Shown here one piece after another: positions 23,070 to 32,595 of a stretch of 64,000 bases of DNA. Made by a program: the position numbers and the translations under genes. A model generated the notes under the pieces. That model worked only from the letters and a program-made list of their open reading frames with translations. It was not told the DNA's origin and ran no database searches. Origin of the DNA: Struthio camelus (lineage: Eukaryota; Chordata; Aves; Struthioniformes; Struthionidae); assembly GCF_040807025.1 (NCBI RefSeq), contig NC_090953.1, forward strand, positions 24,970,997 through 25,034,996, given 5' to 3'. Numbering within the stretch: position 1 is the stretch's first letter; each line of letters begins with the position of its first letter.

Positions 23070-23831
23070 CTCAGTTCTAGGCAACAGGTGTCACTGGGAA
23101 GAAGGGGACCCCGAAGGAATTACTCCTTCATCCCCTTCTCCTGCTCGACACCATCATAGCAACTCCGGATGGATAAGCGTGTTGTCCCTCTTGGGGGGGA
23201 AGGGAGGAGGCGGGAGTTAATGCTATCACACCACCGACAGAAGTATTTGTTTGTATAAATGAACAGCTAATCTGCAACGTCTACTACAAGTGATTGTCTG
23301 CATTTCAGTGCCTCAGGGCAAACAGAGGGGGTGCGGCTGTGTTACACCTCGGTAAGAGCATGCCCAATCCGGAGGAACCGGGAGCAAAGCCACCTCCTTA
23401 ACAGCAGTGAAGCGCATGAGCTGCTCTGGCTAAGCCATACAGGCCCCCCCCCACTCAGAAGGCAATCCCCTTTAGCAAGTGATTGGATCTTATTTCAGAC
23501 AACGGTCAGGTTTTTCAGCTCGATCAGACCAGTGGGAACGATCGTCCACGGAGCTGAAAGGCTGGAGGGCCAGTAGCTCTGGGGGAGCCCTGGATCCCCG
23601 GCTGCTCCTTCTGGGGGGGTCCAGGAAGGGCAGCAATGACGCTGACCCTTGTTTCCCCGCACCATGAGTCCGTGTGCCTTTGCTTGGGCGTTTTGGAAGG
23701 GTCTGCGAGGCTTCAGCTACTTACCTTTCCCTTAGCAACAAGGCAAATTTGGGACATTCCTGCCCCACGCTACAGTTGGCCATCCTCTTGTTGTGCTGGT
23801 ACAAACATTTGTGGGGCTGGGCTGTAAGTGG

Positions 23832-23908
23832 GATCAGTGAAGAGATCCAGGTTAAAAATAATTCCTCCGTCTTTTTGAGAGTTATTTTTAACCTGTATTT
23901 CACTGATC
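23832..23908. repeat. 77-nt two-stem hairpin (pre-miRNA-like or small inverted-repeat element)
   Basis: GATCAGTGAA (23832-23841) pairs exactly with 23899-23908, and CAGGTTAAAAATAA (23848-23861) pairs exactly with 23882-23895. The stems are 10 and 14 bp, separated by a 6/3-nt internal loop and closed by a 20-nt loop (23862-23881). It lies in the putative SENP8 3' UTR. No target-site duplication is obvious in the flanks. Confidence 0.9.
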
Positions 23909-25146
23909 TGGTTGGCATACAGAGGTGTGGTTATTCTGCTAGACACCGCCTAAGCAACTGGCTCCTTGTCTCTCGTGAGGTTATAGATTATTTCTTATCC
24001 TGCAATGACATCTCATTTTTTTCCACTGCCAATCCTGTCTTCTGAAAAGAGGATCGGCTCTTAGATCCCAGCCATAATCCAGCACTGGAGGAAAAGTATG
24101 TTTTGAATAGGCCAATCATGAGGCAGACAAGTATATTCAGGACTAACATTTGAGCTTCAAGGATACTGCAGTTATCTTTGGCTTTTATACCTCAAATTCT
24201 GTTTCTTTGTTCTCCTTGGTATGTTTTTCATCTTCAGAATATAAGATCTGTTTTTGCGCTAGGGGAAGCAGCAACTGTCTCATATATTCTAAGCGTAGCA
24301 AATGATAACGAGAGTTGGGGAATGCTGAGGAACACCTCCCCCCACATCAGAATGGAGATGACCTAAAATTGTAATGAAAAAAACTTCAAAGAATGAATGT
24401 CACTTTCCATCTCAATTAAGTTTCCCTTCTTAGGGTTTGTTTTCCCAGTTCCCCATTAAATCTTCCACTGGTTCAGAGAGTCGGACTTTAATTTGTAATA
24501 AGAGCAAGCAGGGGTGGGGAAGGAAGAGCTACCTTCATACAGCCTAGAAAAACCTACGTGAAGAAGAAAGATTTTTGCCCCATTCTTTAATTAAGCATAA
24601 CCTTCCTTTTTGATTCTCATTGTTTTTTTATAAATAGCTCCTCGGCATCAAATTTTCAGCTGTGACTCCCGCCTCGCTGCTAAATCCTATATGTTCACAA
24701 TACCATTAGGCACAGACTAGAAATGTCCATTATAAAGCATTTGGGGCTTGGTTTTAAAGGACTTGGCCAAACCTGGTTTAGTTCAGCAATGCCCACAGCA
24801 AATTAAAGCCCCACCTAATGTGAGGGTGTGTTGCCTGCTGGGCAGAGGTGGAGAAGGATCTTTAGCAATCCATTTTGCCACAGCAAGAAGTGTAAAAATC
24901 ACCTTTGAGAGGAAGATTTCATTGAGGGCAAAGTGACTTTACTGGCCCGAAGTTCAAAGGCCAGTGATTTCTAGAGGAGACTAAGGCTTTCCAAGGAGGA
25001 TACTTGCAGGGGTGTAGCCATGCTGGAGGGGTTACATTCTTCTTTGGGAAAATCCTGGGCATGGGCATCTCCCTCAGGCACTGGGGGTGCTGACTTGCGG
25101 ACAGGAAAGGCAATCGTTCAGGGCTGGGGTGGGGACTGCAGCCAGG

Positions 25147-25785
25147 TCACTTCTGTGCAAGTTTAGTAATGAGGGCTTTCCACTCTGCTCTCTTCTGCGT
25201 GATGTAGGAAGGGGTGAGGAGCTGCAGCAAAGGCTCCTGACGTCCCCTGAAGTATCCCTGACACAGAGCCTCTGCGTTACAAATCACATACATCCCACAG
25301 TCATAGCTGTTCTGCTGGGCAGGCGCTTTCTCCTCTATGAAGGTTGCTTTGCCCCCTTTTTTGCCCAAGAAGGCCTCCAGCTTCCCTGCCACTTGCTTGG
25401 CATGGACAGAGTTGCTCTTACTGTGGGAATCATAATGGGCGAAGTACTTTTTGTCCCTAAAGTAAACCAGTAAGCTCCAGTGGGTGCCTCCAGCAGCCTG
25501 GTTGGAGTTATCATTGACAGGCAAGAACACCAGCTCCTTGTGGAGAAGGTCTAGTGGTTGAAGGAACATGGCCACTTCTTCCTGACTAGTGGCACATTTA
25601 ATGAACTGAGCCACTTCGGGACCAATAAAACACACCTGATCAGAAAATTCTTGGAACTGGTCACTGGCAAAGTACTCGAAGGCAAACCCAATGATGTGAT
25701 CGTTAAGCCAGCTTGGGGGGTCCAGCAAGGCAACATCTGACTGCCTTAGCAAACTGTCCATGTAACTGAGAACGACAGGGTCCAT
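25147..25785 (-). CDS. SENP8: SENP8 (NEDP1/DEN1), NEDD8-specific cysteine protease, complete single-exon CDS
   Basis: 212 codons plus stop, the same length as human SENP8. This ULP/C48-family protease processes the NEDD8 precursor and removes NEDD8 from conjugates, acting on NEDD8 rather than SUMO. The catalytic triad is visible at family positions: His102 in GGTHWSL, Asp119 in AHYDSHS and Cys163 in NSYDCGMYV, with the oxyanion-hole Gln157 and a Trp at 26 in PSWLNDHII. The frame is intact with no insertions. The ATG is read from 25785 downward and starts MDPVVLSYMDSLL, as in other vertebrates. The coding sequence is intronless, and an acceptor (CTATGTTTTAG) lies 43 bp upstream of the ATG, giving a spliced 5' leader. 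It converges with GRAMD2A and is head-to-head with MYO9A, as in human. Confidence 0.98.
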   Translation of the reverse strand: MDPVVLSYMDSLLRQSDVALLDPPSWLNDHIIGFAFEYFASDQFQEFSDQVCFIGPEVAQFIKCATSQEEVAMFLQPLDLLHKELVFLPVNDNSNQAAGGTHWSLLVYFRDKKYFAHYDSHSKSNSVHAKQVAGKLEAFLGKKGGKATFIEEKAPAQQNSYDCGMYVICNAEALCQGYFRGRQEPLLQLLTPSYITQKRAEWKALITKLAQK

Positions 25786-25828
25786 TCTGCGGAGGGAGGG
25801 GCCACAGCGCTCCAGGAAACTTCAGAAG
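25786..25828 (-). other. SENP8: SENP8 5' UTR part of the coding exon
   Basis: Read on the - strand, a pyrimidine-rich tract ends in TTTTAG (AG at 25830-25829) and the exon starts CTTCTGAAG at 25828, running 43 nt to the ATG. This acceptor pairs plausibly with the donor at 31547-31546. Confidence 0.75.
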
Positions 25829-26727
25829 CTAAAACATAGAAAGGGTAGAAGATAAATTATGCAACGAGACCACACCTTTAACAAGACATAGCGCAACAAA
25901 TTTCTCAAGTTCCTTCTCAGCAAGTAGTGAACAGAAGACTACGTTTCCCAGAGCTGTACTGAAGGACCAATATTTCAACTATCTGCCAGTTGAGGAGACC
26001 AAGGATATGCCGCAAGATTCCTCATCTGCAGCTTGTGACAAAAGCTGAGCTGGGCTCTTCTGTTGCCCTAGGAGCAGTATATTTCTCATCACGTACTGCT
26101 TAGATAGATGTTTCACAGTTAAAAATCTTAATCTGTGCTGTGGGTGAATTCAAAGCAGTTCCAGCTTGGGAACTGCAGGAATTCCTTCAGTTCTGTGCTT
26201 TTGCACAGAAAATATACATGATCTTGGAGACGTCGGTTGGTGTTTGTTTCACCTGTACAATGATAATTGCTGTAACTCTTTCCCTCATTAGTATTCTGAA
26301 GAAGAAGTCTTTTCAGGGCTGTAAGAGATATGTATGGTCCCTTTCACCTAAGTAACAGAGATACTGCCACAACTGAGTGCCAGACATATGACCTGTTCCA
26401 GGAAAACCTGCCGGTCTGCCAGCACAGGAGGCAAGGCAGCGCTGAGTAAGGAGAAACAAAGCAAAACAAGACTACAAACAAACCAGTTTCCTACTATGGG
26501 AATTTTTAGGACAATTCACTGCACACTGGGTAGAGATTTCAATAATTCAAGTAGCGCTGAAGCTGGAAAGTTCACAATATAGCTATCTAGTTCAGCTCAG
26601 ATTCTAATATACCAAAGTTTTGCTCACAAAAGGCATTTGTTATATAGATTATTTATTTCTTTAACCAAAAGGTAGGCAGTTCACAACATCTTGCAGTAGG
26701 TGTAGTATTACGGCTATGTCAGTAACA

Positions 26728-27460
26728 TTTACAAGGCTAGCTGTACTGTGTCAGACTGAGCATCCATCCTATCTCTGATAACAGAGAAAACTGAATGCCC
26801 GCTGAAGAACATCAGAACAGGACAAGCATATATGACGCCTCCCACAAGTTCGCCTAGCTTCAAAGAATTTTCCCATGGTCTTAGAAGCGCAGACAGAAAT
26901 GTTTTCCCTAGATGCATCACTTGACAATGAAATGGCAGGTGAAATTCAGCGTAGACACGTGTTGAGTCACTCGCTCCTGTTTTTAAAGTTCTTTTGCAAG
27001 TCTTAGCATTTGGCCATCAGCAGCAAACTTTGCCACCTCACTGCTCCTCACCTTCCCCAGGTCATTTGTGGGTATGCTGAACGATAAAGGTTCCTGCAGG
27101 TTCCCACTGGTGATGTCCATCCACCAAGAGAACTGACTGTTCACGCTGACTTTGTCTTTCTAATCTTTTATTCAACTATTTTTCCAGGCTACGTTCTCCC
27201 CTCTTAATCTGTGGCTGCTTATTTCCTTACAAGCCTTTTGGAAACTCAGGTGGATTTTATCATCTGAGTCTCCCCATATTATGTGTTTGAGGACAGATTC
27301 AAGGGACTTCAAGAGGTTTGTGGGGCAAGACCTCTCTTGACTTCCTTCCATTTATAAACGTATCTGTGCTAATTTTGGTCTTTACTATGTATTCTACCAG
27401 TCTGCCTAGTAGAGGGGCCAGGTTTACGTATAATGCCTTCTCAGAAGTTGTTACCCCAAG
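26728..27460 (-). mobile_element. Old, decayed CR1-type LINE fragment (reverse-transcriptase region and downstream)
   Basis: The + strand resembles the reverse complement of amniote CR1 consensus as I know it. Landmarks include the phrase GTCAGACTGAGCATCCAT near 26751, AGCAAACTTTGCCACCTCAC at 27022-27041 and TTCTACCAGTCTGCCTAGTA at 27392-27411, in the order expected for one element read backwards. On the - strand, 27299-27505 encodes a degraded match to the end of the CR1 reverse-transcriptase region (for example LLGRLVEYIVKTKIS). Stops and indels break it, so it is an inactive fossil. It has the same orientation as SENP8 transcription. A join of two pieces near 26930 is possible. Confidence 0.7.
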
Positions 27461-27651
27461 ACTGGCAGGTAGCAAATGTATTAAAGTGTGTTTTAAGATA
27501 GCCATTACACACCCCTCCCCACTTAGTTCTTGTGCTTAGCCTAACTAGGAGGTGCTACTCAACAGGCAACAGTGAACGCTCATTACCCTCTGGGATCAGA
27601 TTAGGATTTAGCCAGGAGATCTTCCTAAGAAAACCTGTCGATAAACAGGTT

Positions 27652-27692
27652 TCAGCCCCATTTTTCAGCCCCCTGTATCAGCCCCATTTTTC
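27652..27692. repeat. 13-bp tandem repeat, three copies
   Basis: TCAGCCCC recurs at 27652, 27665 and 27678 with an exact 13-bp period. The first and third units (TCAGCCCCATTTT) are identical and both are followed by TC; the middle unit differs after TCAGCCCC. Confidence 0.9.
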
Positions 27693-30600
27693 TTCTCACT
27701 CCCATATCCTCTGGCCTGGGCTCCTCAGCTTCAGACCCTCTGCTTGCTAGGACAGGAGTAGGAACTAAGCTACCCAGAGCTCAGGACAGCAGTGACATGA
27801 GGCCGTTTTTGCCTCACCCTTTCCTCACCCGTGCCAAATACAGCATGAAAACATCTTAGGATTTCTTAAAGCACTGTGTGAAAATTCCTAATGATAAGAT
27901 CACTTTAGTATGATTCACTATAAATAAGACACTAATTGTCCATTATGATAGGGAGGAAAAAAAAAAAAGCACATGCACTGTGTTGTTTACACATTAGGAA
28001 GGAGTAGATTTTGGCTTCTTATTGCAACATGAATCATTAAAAAAATCCTTCCTGTCCAGGTATGCATAAATTAAGAGAGATTTATATCTAATATATCTTG
28101 GCAAGGTCACATCACATGTGACTTGTAAATAACAATGTATGAAACATGCTGCATGTGTAACACATCGGAAGGAAGGGCCAAGGTAAAATATCTCAAACTT
28201 GAAAAAGCTAATAACTATTTGTGTATCACTGATAGTTCCAAGACATGCCAGGCAGTAAGAGTCATTCAAAAGGAAGGGGAGCAGCTATTGTTATTTATAC
28301 TGAGCCAAACACAATGGTATTTGGACACGCTTCCTATATTAATGAACCCAGCTAATCTATTTCCAAGTTTATAGTGCAAATCCATTGCAACAGCCTGCAG
28401 TATTAAAAAAAAACCAAAAAACACAAAACAACTCCCCCGCCCCAAACTAAGTCCTGGAAACTTAGTAGACTGCCTAATTATAACCCTGCTTAAAGAACTA
28501 TAGATCCTGCAAGTCTAGAAGTGACCAGTTTGGGGGTTTACAGGGTCATTGCTGAATGCTTTTTACATGTGCCTGTACAATGCCCCAGATTCTCCTTTCC
28601 TGTGTTATTTCTGCTTCATCTTCTCCTACAGACATACAAATCAAACCAAACAGCTTTCTAGTCAAGTCCAAATGAAATTAAAGGCTATGGAAGGAAGTGT
28701 GCATCCTGTACTCTGTTAATTTTCCACTCTGTAGAAACATAGTTTTTTGTGTGTGTATGTGTGTGGTTTTTTTTTTTTAAGACATTTGGCAGCTTCCTAC
28801 AATCAGGAAGGGCGAATGGTTATAGCAAATGCTTAATTGCCACTAGCTACTACTTTTAATTTTATTGCCATCTGGTATTTGTGAAACTGCTTCTAAGTTC
28901 TGCATGATGACTCACCACACATTACACATCTTAAAGGAAAACCCTTCATAGACTCATATGCCTTTCAGAGCCACTTAAGATAAGTGATAAGGACTGCATC
29001 AAAAGCCTAGTGCAGTGGAGCTGTGGAAAGGATACGCAATCAGCGGGTTTGTTCTGTTCAGGAGAACCTTTCAATTAAAGTGCAAGATGAGTTCGCAGTG
29101 AAGCTGGGATCTGGACCTGAACATCTTTAACGTTTGAGGATGCTGAAATCCAGTCACAAGCTCTAAGCAAAACTCCCTTCACAGGTCTGCTCAAACACAG
29201 CCAGGATTTGCCTACCGAGCACTCAGGCACACTCTGTTCAAAGCTTTTCGTGAAAATAGGCATAAGTACTGACCCAGGATGAGAACATTTATTACAGGTT
29301 ACAAATGAGTCTTGCTCATTCATTTTATTTGTCTATTAGTGGTTGGAATTCATGAAAACGCTTTGTAATTCTCTGCTTCTCAGAGGGATATTAATTTGCC
29401 AGGTTTCAAGTGCTCAGAAGAGAACGATGGAGAGAGAAAGAGAGAGGTTCACGTCTCTATAAAATTCATCAACCCAGCAAACGATGAAACTGTCCTGTAG
29501 TTTATGGATTTAAAAAGGGTGCATTCTTGCACCAATATGCCAAAAAGGCAAGTTGCTGTCATCTCTAAGTTATAACAATTTTACAGATAATTAGCACCAT
29601 CATTAACACAAGTTTGTTTCATAAATGGATGTATCCAGAATGCAAGGCAAAGGCTGCGTTTTGAAATACTTTACAAAAAAATCTCATTTTTCTCATAATG
29701 TTAAAGACAGCTACCTTCTGAATGCAATTGTTCCCTTGCACTCTGAAGGCAGTATCTGAAAGCTAGGAAACGAAACTCACTAGTAATTGAGTATAAATAA
29801 GCAGTGATGGAGCAAAGGGAGCATCAATTAAAGATGCCTAAAGTCTATTTTAGTAATCAAAACTGCTAGGAACATACAGAGTGAATATTTTAACATGCCC
29901 CATTCCTAAATTCCTTTGATAAATGTAAAGGATACAGAGAGAAGTACAGAAAGCCACCTGAAAGAGAGCTTATTCAAACTTTATGGAAGGAAGAAGTGGA
30001 GGGGCAGAGAAATGTGAAGTCATGTGGAATGTCTTTGAAACAATCAATCAAGAGCAAAAGGTCCCATGATTTAACCACAAGACCATTCCCCGGAAATAGT
30101 TTTTGAAAGCGTGTCGGTGCTCTTAGTAACAGTAGTTTTAATGACAGCACGAGACAAGAAACATCAATTTCTATTTATCCGTGTAAACAGAACTGGGCTA
30201 TACTGACGCCTGAGTGTCCATGCATATTAGGGTCTCCTAATTGAGCCAGTGAAGACATTCAAGCATGATTAAACAAAAAAGTTGAGAAGGATAACTAAGC
30301 CAGAGAAAGGGGTTTACGCCTCTGTTCTTTTTATTGAGAATAAGCGATCTTCATTAGTGCATAGATTAAAATTTCTGTTTAATAGTGGAACTGAATCTTC
30401 ACAGGCTTCAATAGGGCCCTGAATGCCAAATTCAGAGAAAGCGCTTCACAATTTCCGTATGTGCAAAGTGTAAGACCATGTAAATCCACAGACAAGGCTC
30501 GACTCTTTCAATTCGCTGCAAAGTCTCCAAACCCACATACATGTAGCTGCTTTACTTGTCAAGCAAACGCCAGAATCCTGCTTTGTTTCTCAGTCTTACA

Positions 30601-30693
30601 GAGCCGTAAACTAAAGCTGGGACTAAAGCAAATCCACAGATCAGTATTTCACTGGACAGGATGGGCTTGGCCAAGGCATTAGGTTTAACAGGA

Positions 30694-30727
30694 AAAAACC
30701 CAGCAATGTGAAAAACCCAGCAATGTG
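30694..30727. repeat. 17-bp perfect tandem duplication
   Basis: AAAAACCCAGCAATGTG is present twice back to back (30694-30710 and 30711-30727). It is inside the SENP8 leader intron. Confidence 0.95.
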
Positions 30728-31547
30728 AGGATTAAATGTGACACACAGGCTCTCCCTTTTACAGAAATAACAATAAGAAAACCCTTCAGCTTGGTTAATA
30801 TAAAAGAATCTGGGTGTTAAACTAGGAGTCAATGGATAGCATTCACATACTTTTAAACAGAGTTTATTCAACAGAGCACTGAGAAGTGCTAACAAGAAAA
30901 AAAAGCTATCGGTTTCCTGAAAGACAGAAAGGGCTCAGTACAGTGGAATTCGGTCGCAAGAAGTGCTCTGGGCAGTCTGTCATTTGATTTCGGGAAAACG
31001 CTACTCACTAGAGCTGACGCGATGCTGTAGCCATGAAGCGCTGCGGCTGACCCCCGGCTCTTCTCCGAGGAGCCTTACGAACGCAGTTGCCCGCTATCTC
31101 ATGCGACAGGAGCCTGTCTCAGAAAGCCTGCCAGGGCCCAGGCCCGCAAGCGCTCGGCGTTTCCTGCGCATTGCTGGGGTTTCTACTGAAACAAACGAGA
31201 GCGAACGAGACGAGAAATGAGGTTATCATTCGGAGCGGCCAGCAACAGCCCCCGCCCCCGCCCCCGCCGTCACATCTGCGGCTTGAGCCGGGGCGAGCTG
31301 CCTGGCCCCGCGGCCCCGTCGGGGCCCGGCTGACTCCTACGGCGGCGGCAGCGCCGCGCCGCCGTCACCGGCTCCCCACCGCCGAGAGGCCCGGGCGGCC
31401 GCTGAGGGCCGCGGCCTGCGCGCGCACCGGGCGCGGGGGGCGACCTCCGGGCCCCGCCGCCGCCGCCGCCCGGGTGGGCCTGCTCCGCTGGGGGGGGAGG
31501 GGGCGGCGCGGTTGCCGTGGCAACGCCAGCTCCCCGCCGCCGCTCAC

Positions 31548-31640
31548 CTGCCGCCTCATAGCCCGCGCCCCGGCTGCCGCCTCTCCCAGCGCCCCGGCAC
31601 CGGCCCGTAGCTATGCGCCGCCGTAAAGCTGGCGGCGTCG
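31548..31640 (-). other. SENP8: SENP8 non-coding exon 1 (3' edge defined, 5' end approximate)
   Basis: On the - strand the sequence GAGGCGGCAG|GTGAGCGG gives a strong donor, with exon edge 31548 and GT at 31547-31546. The start site is not determinable here. The exon would be wholly untranslated and spliced to 25828. Confidence 0.55.
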
Positions 31641-31880
31641 GCGTCGTAACGCGCCCCTCAAGGGCGGGGCGTTGCGGGCAGGGCCCCTCCTGCGCAGGCG
31701 CCTCGGCGGGAGGGGCGTGGCTTGCGGCGGCTGGGCGGGGGCGAGGGGGGCGGTGCGGCCGCCCTAGGGGAATGGCGGGGGCGCGGCCGCGGGGCGGGGG
31801 CTGGGGCGGCGGCGCGCGCGCACCCCTCCCTCCCCGCCGTCCTGGCGCGCGGGGCCGGGCCGGGCCGCGGCGGCGGGTGC

Positions 31881-31910
31881 GTGTCCGTGTCCGCGTCCGT
31901 GTCCGCGTCG
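31881..31910. repeat. Hexanucleotide repeat GTGTCC/GCGTCC, five units
   Basis: Units GTGTCC, GTGTCC, GCGTCC, GTGTCC and GCGTCG in succession. The repeat is next to the expected MYO9A start region inside the CpG island. Confidence 0.9.
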
Positions 31911-31919
31911 CGCGCCGCG

Positions 31920-32097
31920 GCGGTTGGGCAGCGCGCGAGGGCGGCGGCCGGCAGAGCCCGCGCGGCCCCTTCGCCCCCGCCCCGCTCCGCCTCGTCTCCG
32001 TCCCCCCCGCGCCGCGGAGCGGCTCCCGAGACCCCCCCCCCCCCACACACACCTCGGCGGCGGCGGGCTGAGGGATGCGCCGCGCCCCGACACCCAG
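31920..32097 (+). other. MYO9A: MYO9A non-coding first exon (3' edge defined, 5' end approximate)
   Basis: CACCCAG|GTGAGG gives a strong donor with exon edge 32097; a second donor GGGGCAG|GTGAGG lies at 32310. MYO9A encodes unconventional myosin IXa, a motor carrying a Ras-associating-like N-terminus and a C-terminal RhoGAP domain. Its start codon is in a later exon, which is not in this window. The identification rests on synteny (SENP8 head-to-head with MYO9A in human), CpG-island position and direction, not on coding sequence. Confidence 0.55.
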
Positions 32098-32574
32098 GTG
32101 AGGGACGGCGCGGAGCCCCCCCCCCCCCCACCGCGGCGCGGCGGGTGCGGAGCGCTCGGGCGCGCTGAAGTTGGGTGCCGGCTTGGCGCAGCGGGGCGGG
32201 AGCAGGTCGGCGCCGCGGGGAGCGGGGCCGCCCGAGCGGGGCTCGGAGCCCCTTTGTTCCTGCGGCGGGCTCGGTTCGGCCCGGCCCGGCCCGGCTGGGC
32301 GCGGGGCAGGTGAGGCGGCGGCGGCTGGCGGGCGCGGCGGGGCCGGGGCAGGGGGCGCTCGGGGCCGGGGGGCGCTCGGGGCCGCGGCGCGCCCCGCAGA
32401 GGTGCCGCGTCCGCCCGGCCTCGGGCGCTTGGCGGACGGGGAGGGCTCTGCTCGTGCCGGACCCCGCTCTGGCACTGCCGTCTCGGGGCAGAACGCGCTT
32501 CTTCAAGGCTGAAATAACTTTTTTTTTCCCCCTTTCCCTCTGGGGATGGGCGCTGCAGGGTTCCCCCCCCCCCC

Positions 32575-32595
32575 TTTTTTTTTTTTTTTTTTTTT
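32575..32595. repeat. T21 homopolymer preceded by C12
   Basis: C at 32563-32574 and T at 32575-32595 form a 33-nt pure pyrimidine tract shortly after the CpG island. Confidence 0.95.

Larger units (their letters stand above)
23041..25146 (-). other. SENP8: Putative SENP8 3' UTR and downstream DNA
   Basis: AT-richer sequence without a recognisable coding exon. It contains the 77-nt hairpin and the candidate poly(A) signals. The assignment as 3' UTR rests only on position and hexamers. Confidence 0.4.
25829..31547 (-). other. SENP8: SENP8 5'-leader intron (about 5.7 kb)
   Basis: Runs on the - strand from donor GTGAGC (31547 downward) to the acceptor at 25829. It holds adjacent small hairpins (26146-26210), an old CR1 fragment (about 26728-27460), a 13-bp tandem repeat (27652-27692), an A12 run (27957-27968), a T12 run (28767-28778) and a 17-bp tandem duplication (30694-30727). 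The + strand is A-rich here, opposite to the MYO9A side. No coding exon was recognised. The rest, about 28.8-30.6 kb, shows nothing specific. Confidence 0.65.
31240..32420. promoter_or_regulatory. CpG-island bidirectional promoter of SENP8 (-) and MYO9A (+)
   Basis: About 1.2 kb of extreme G+C with dense CpG between divergent splice donors, at 31547 on the - strand and at 32098 on the + strand. It contains many GGGCGG/CCGCCC SP1-type boxes, an NRF1-like TGCGCAGGCG (31691-31700), three CCCCCG units (31249-31266), G-run clusters around 31766-31806 able to form G-quadruplexes, and a GTGTCC-type hexamer repeat (31881-31910). No TATA box is evident, consistent with a housekeeping promoter. The head-to-head arrangement of SENP8 and MYO9A is also seen in human. 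Confidence 0.8.

Noticed and set aside
27629-27653. AAACCTG ... CAGGTTT inverted repeat
   Set aside because: Only 7 bp with an 8-nt loop; many such pairs are expected by chance in 64 kb.
31270-32475. 401-codon open frame on the - strand across the CpG island
   Set aside because: Low-complexity Pro/Arg/Ala composition, overlapping long frames in every other phase and both divergent first exons. This is typical of stop-poor GC-rich DNA.
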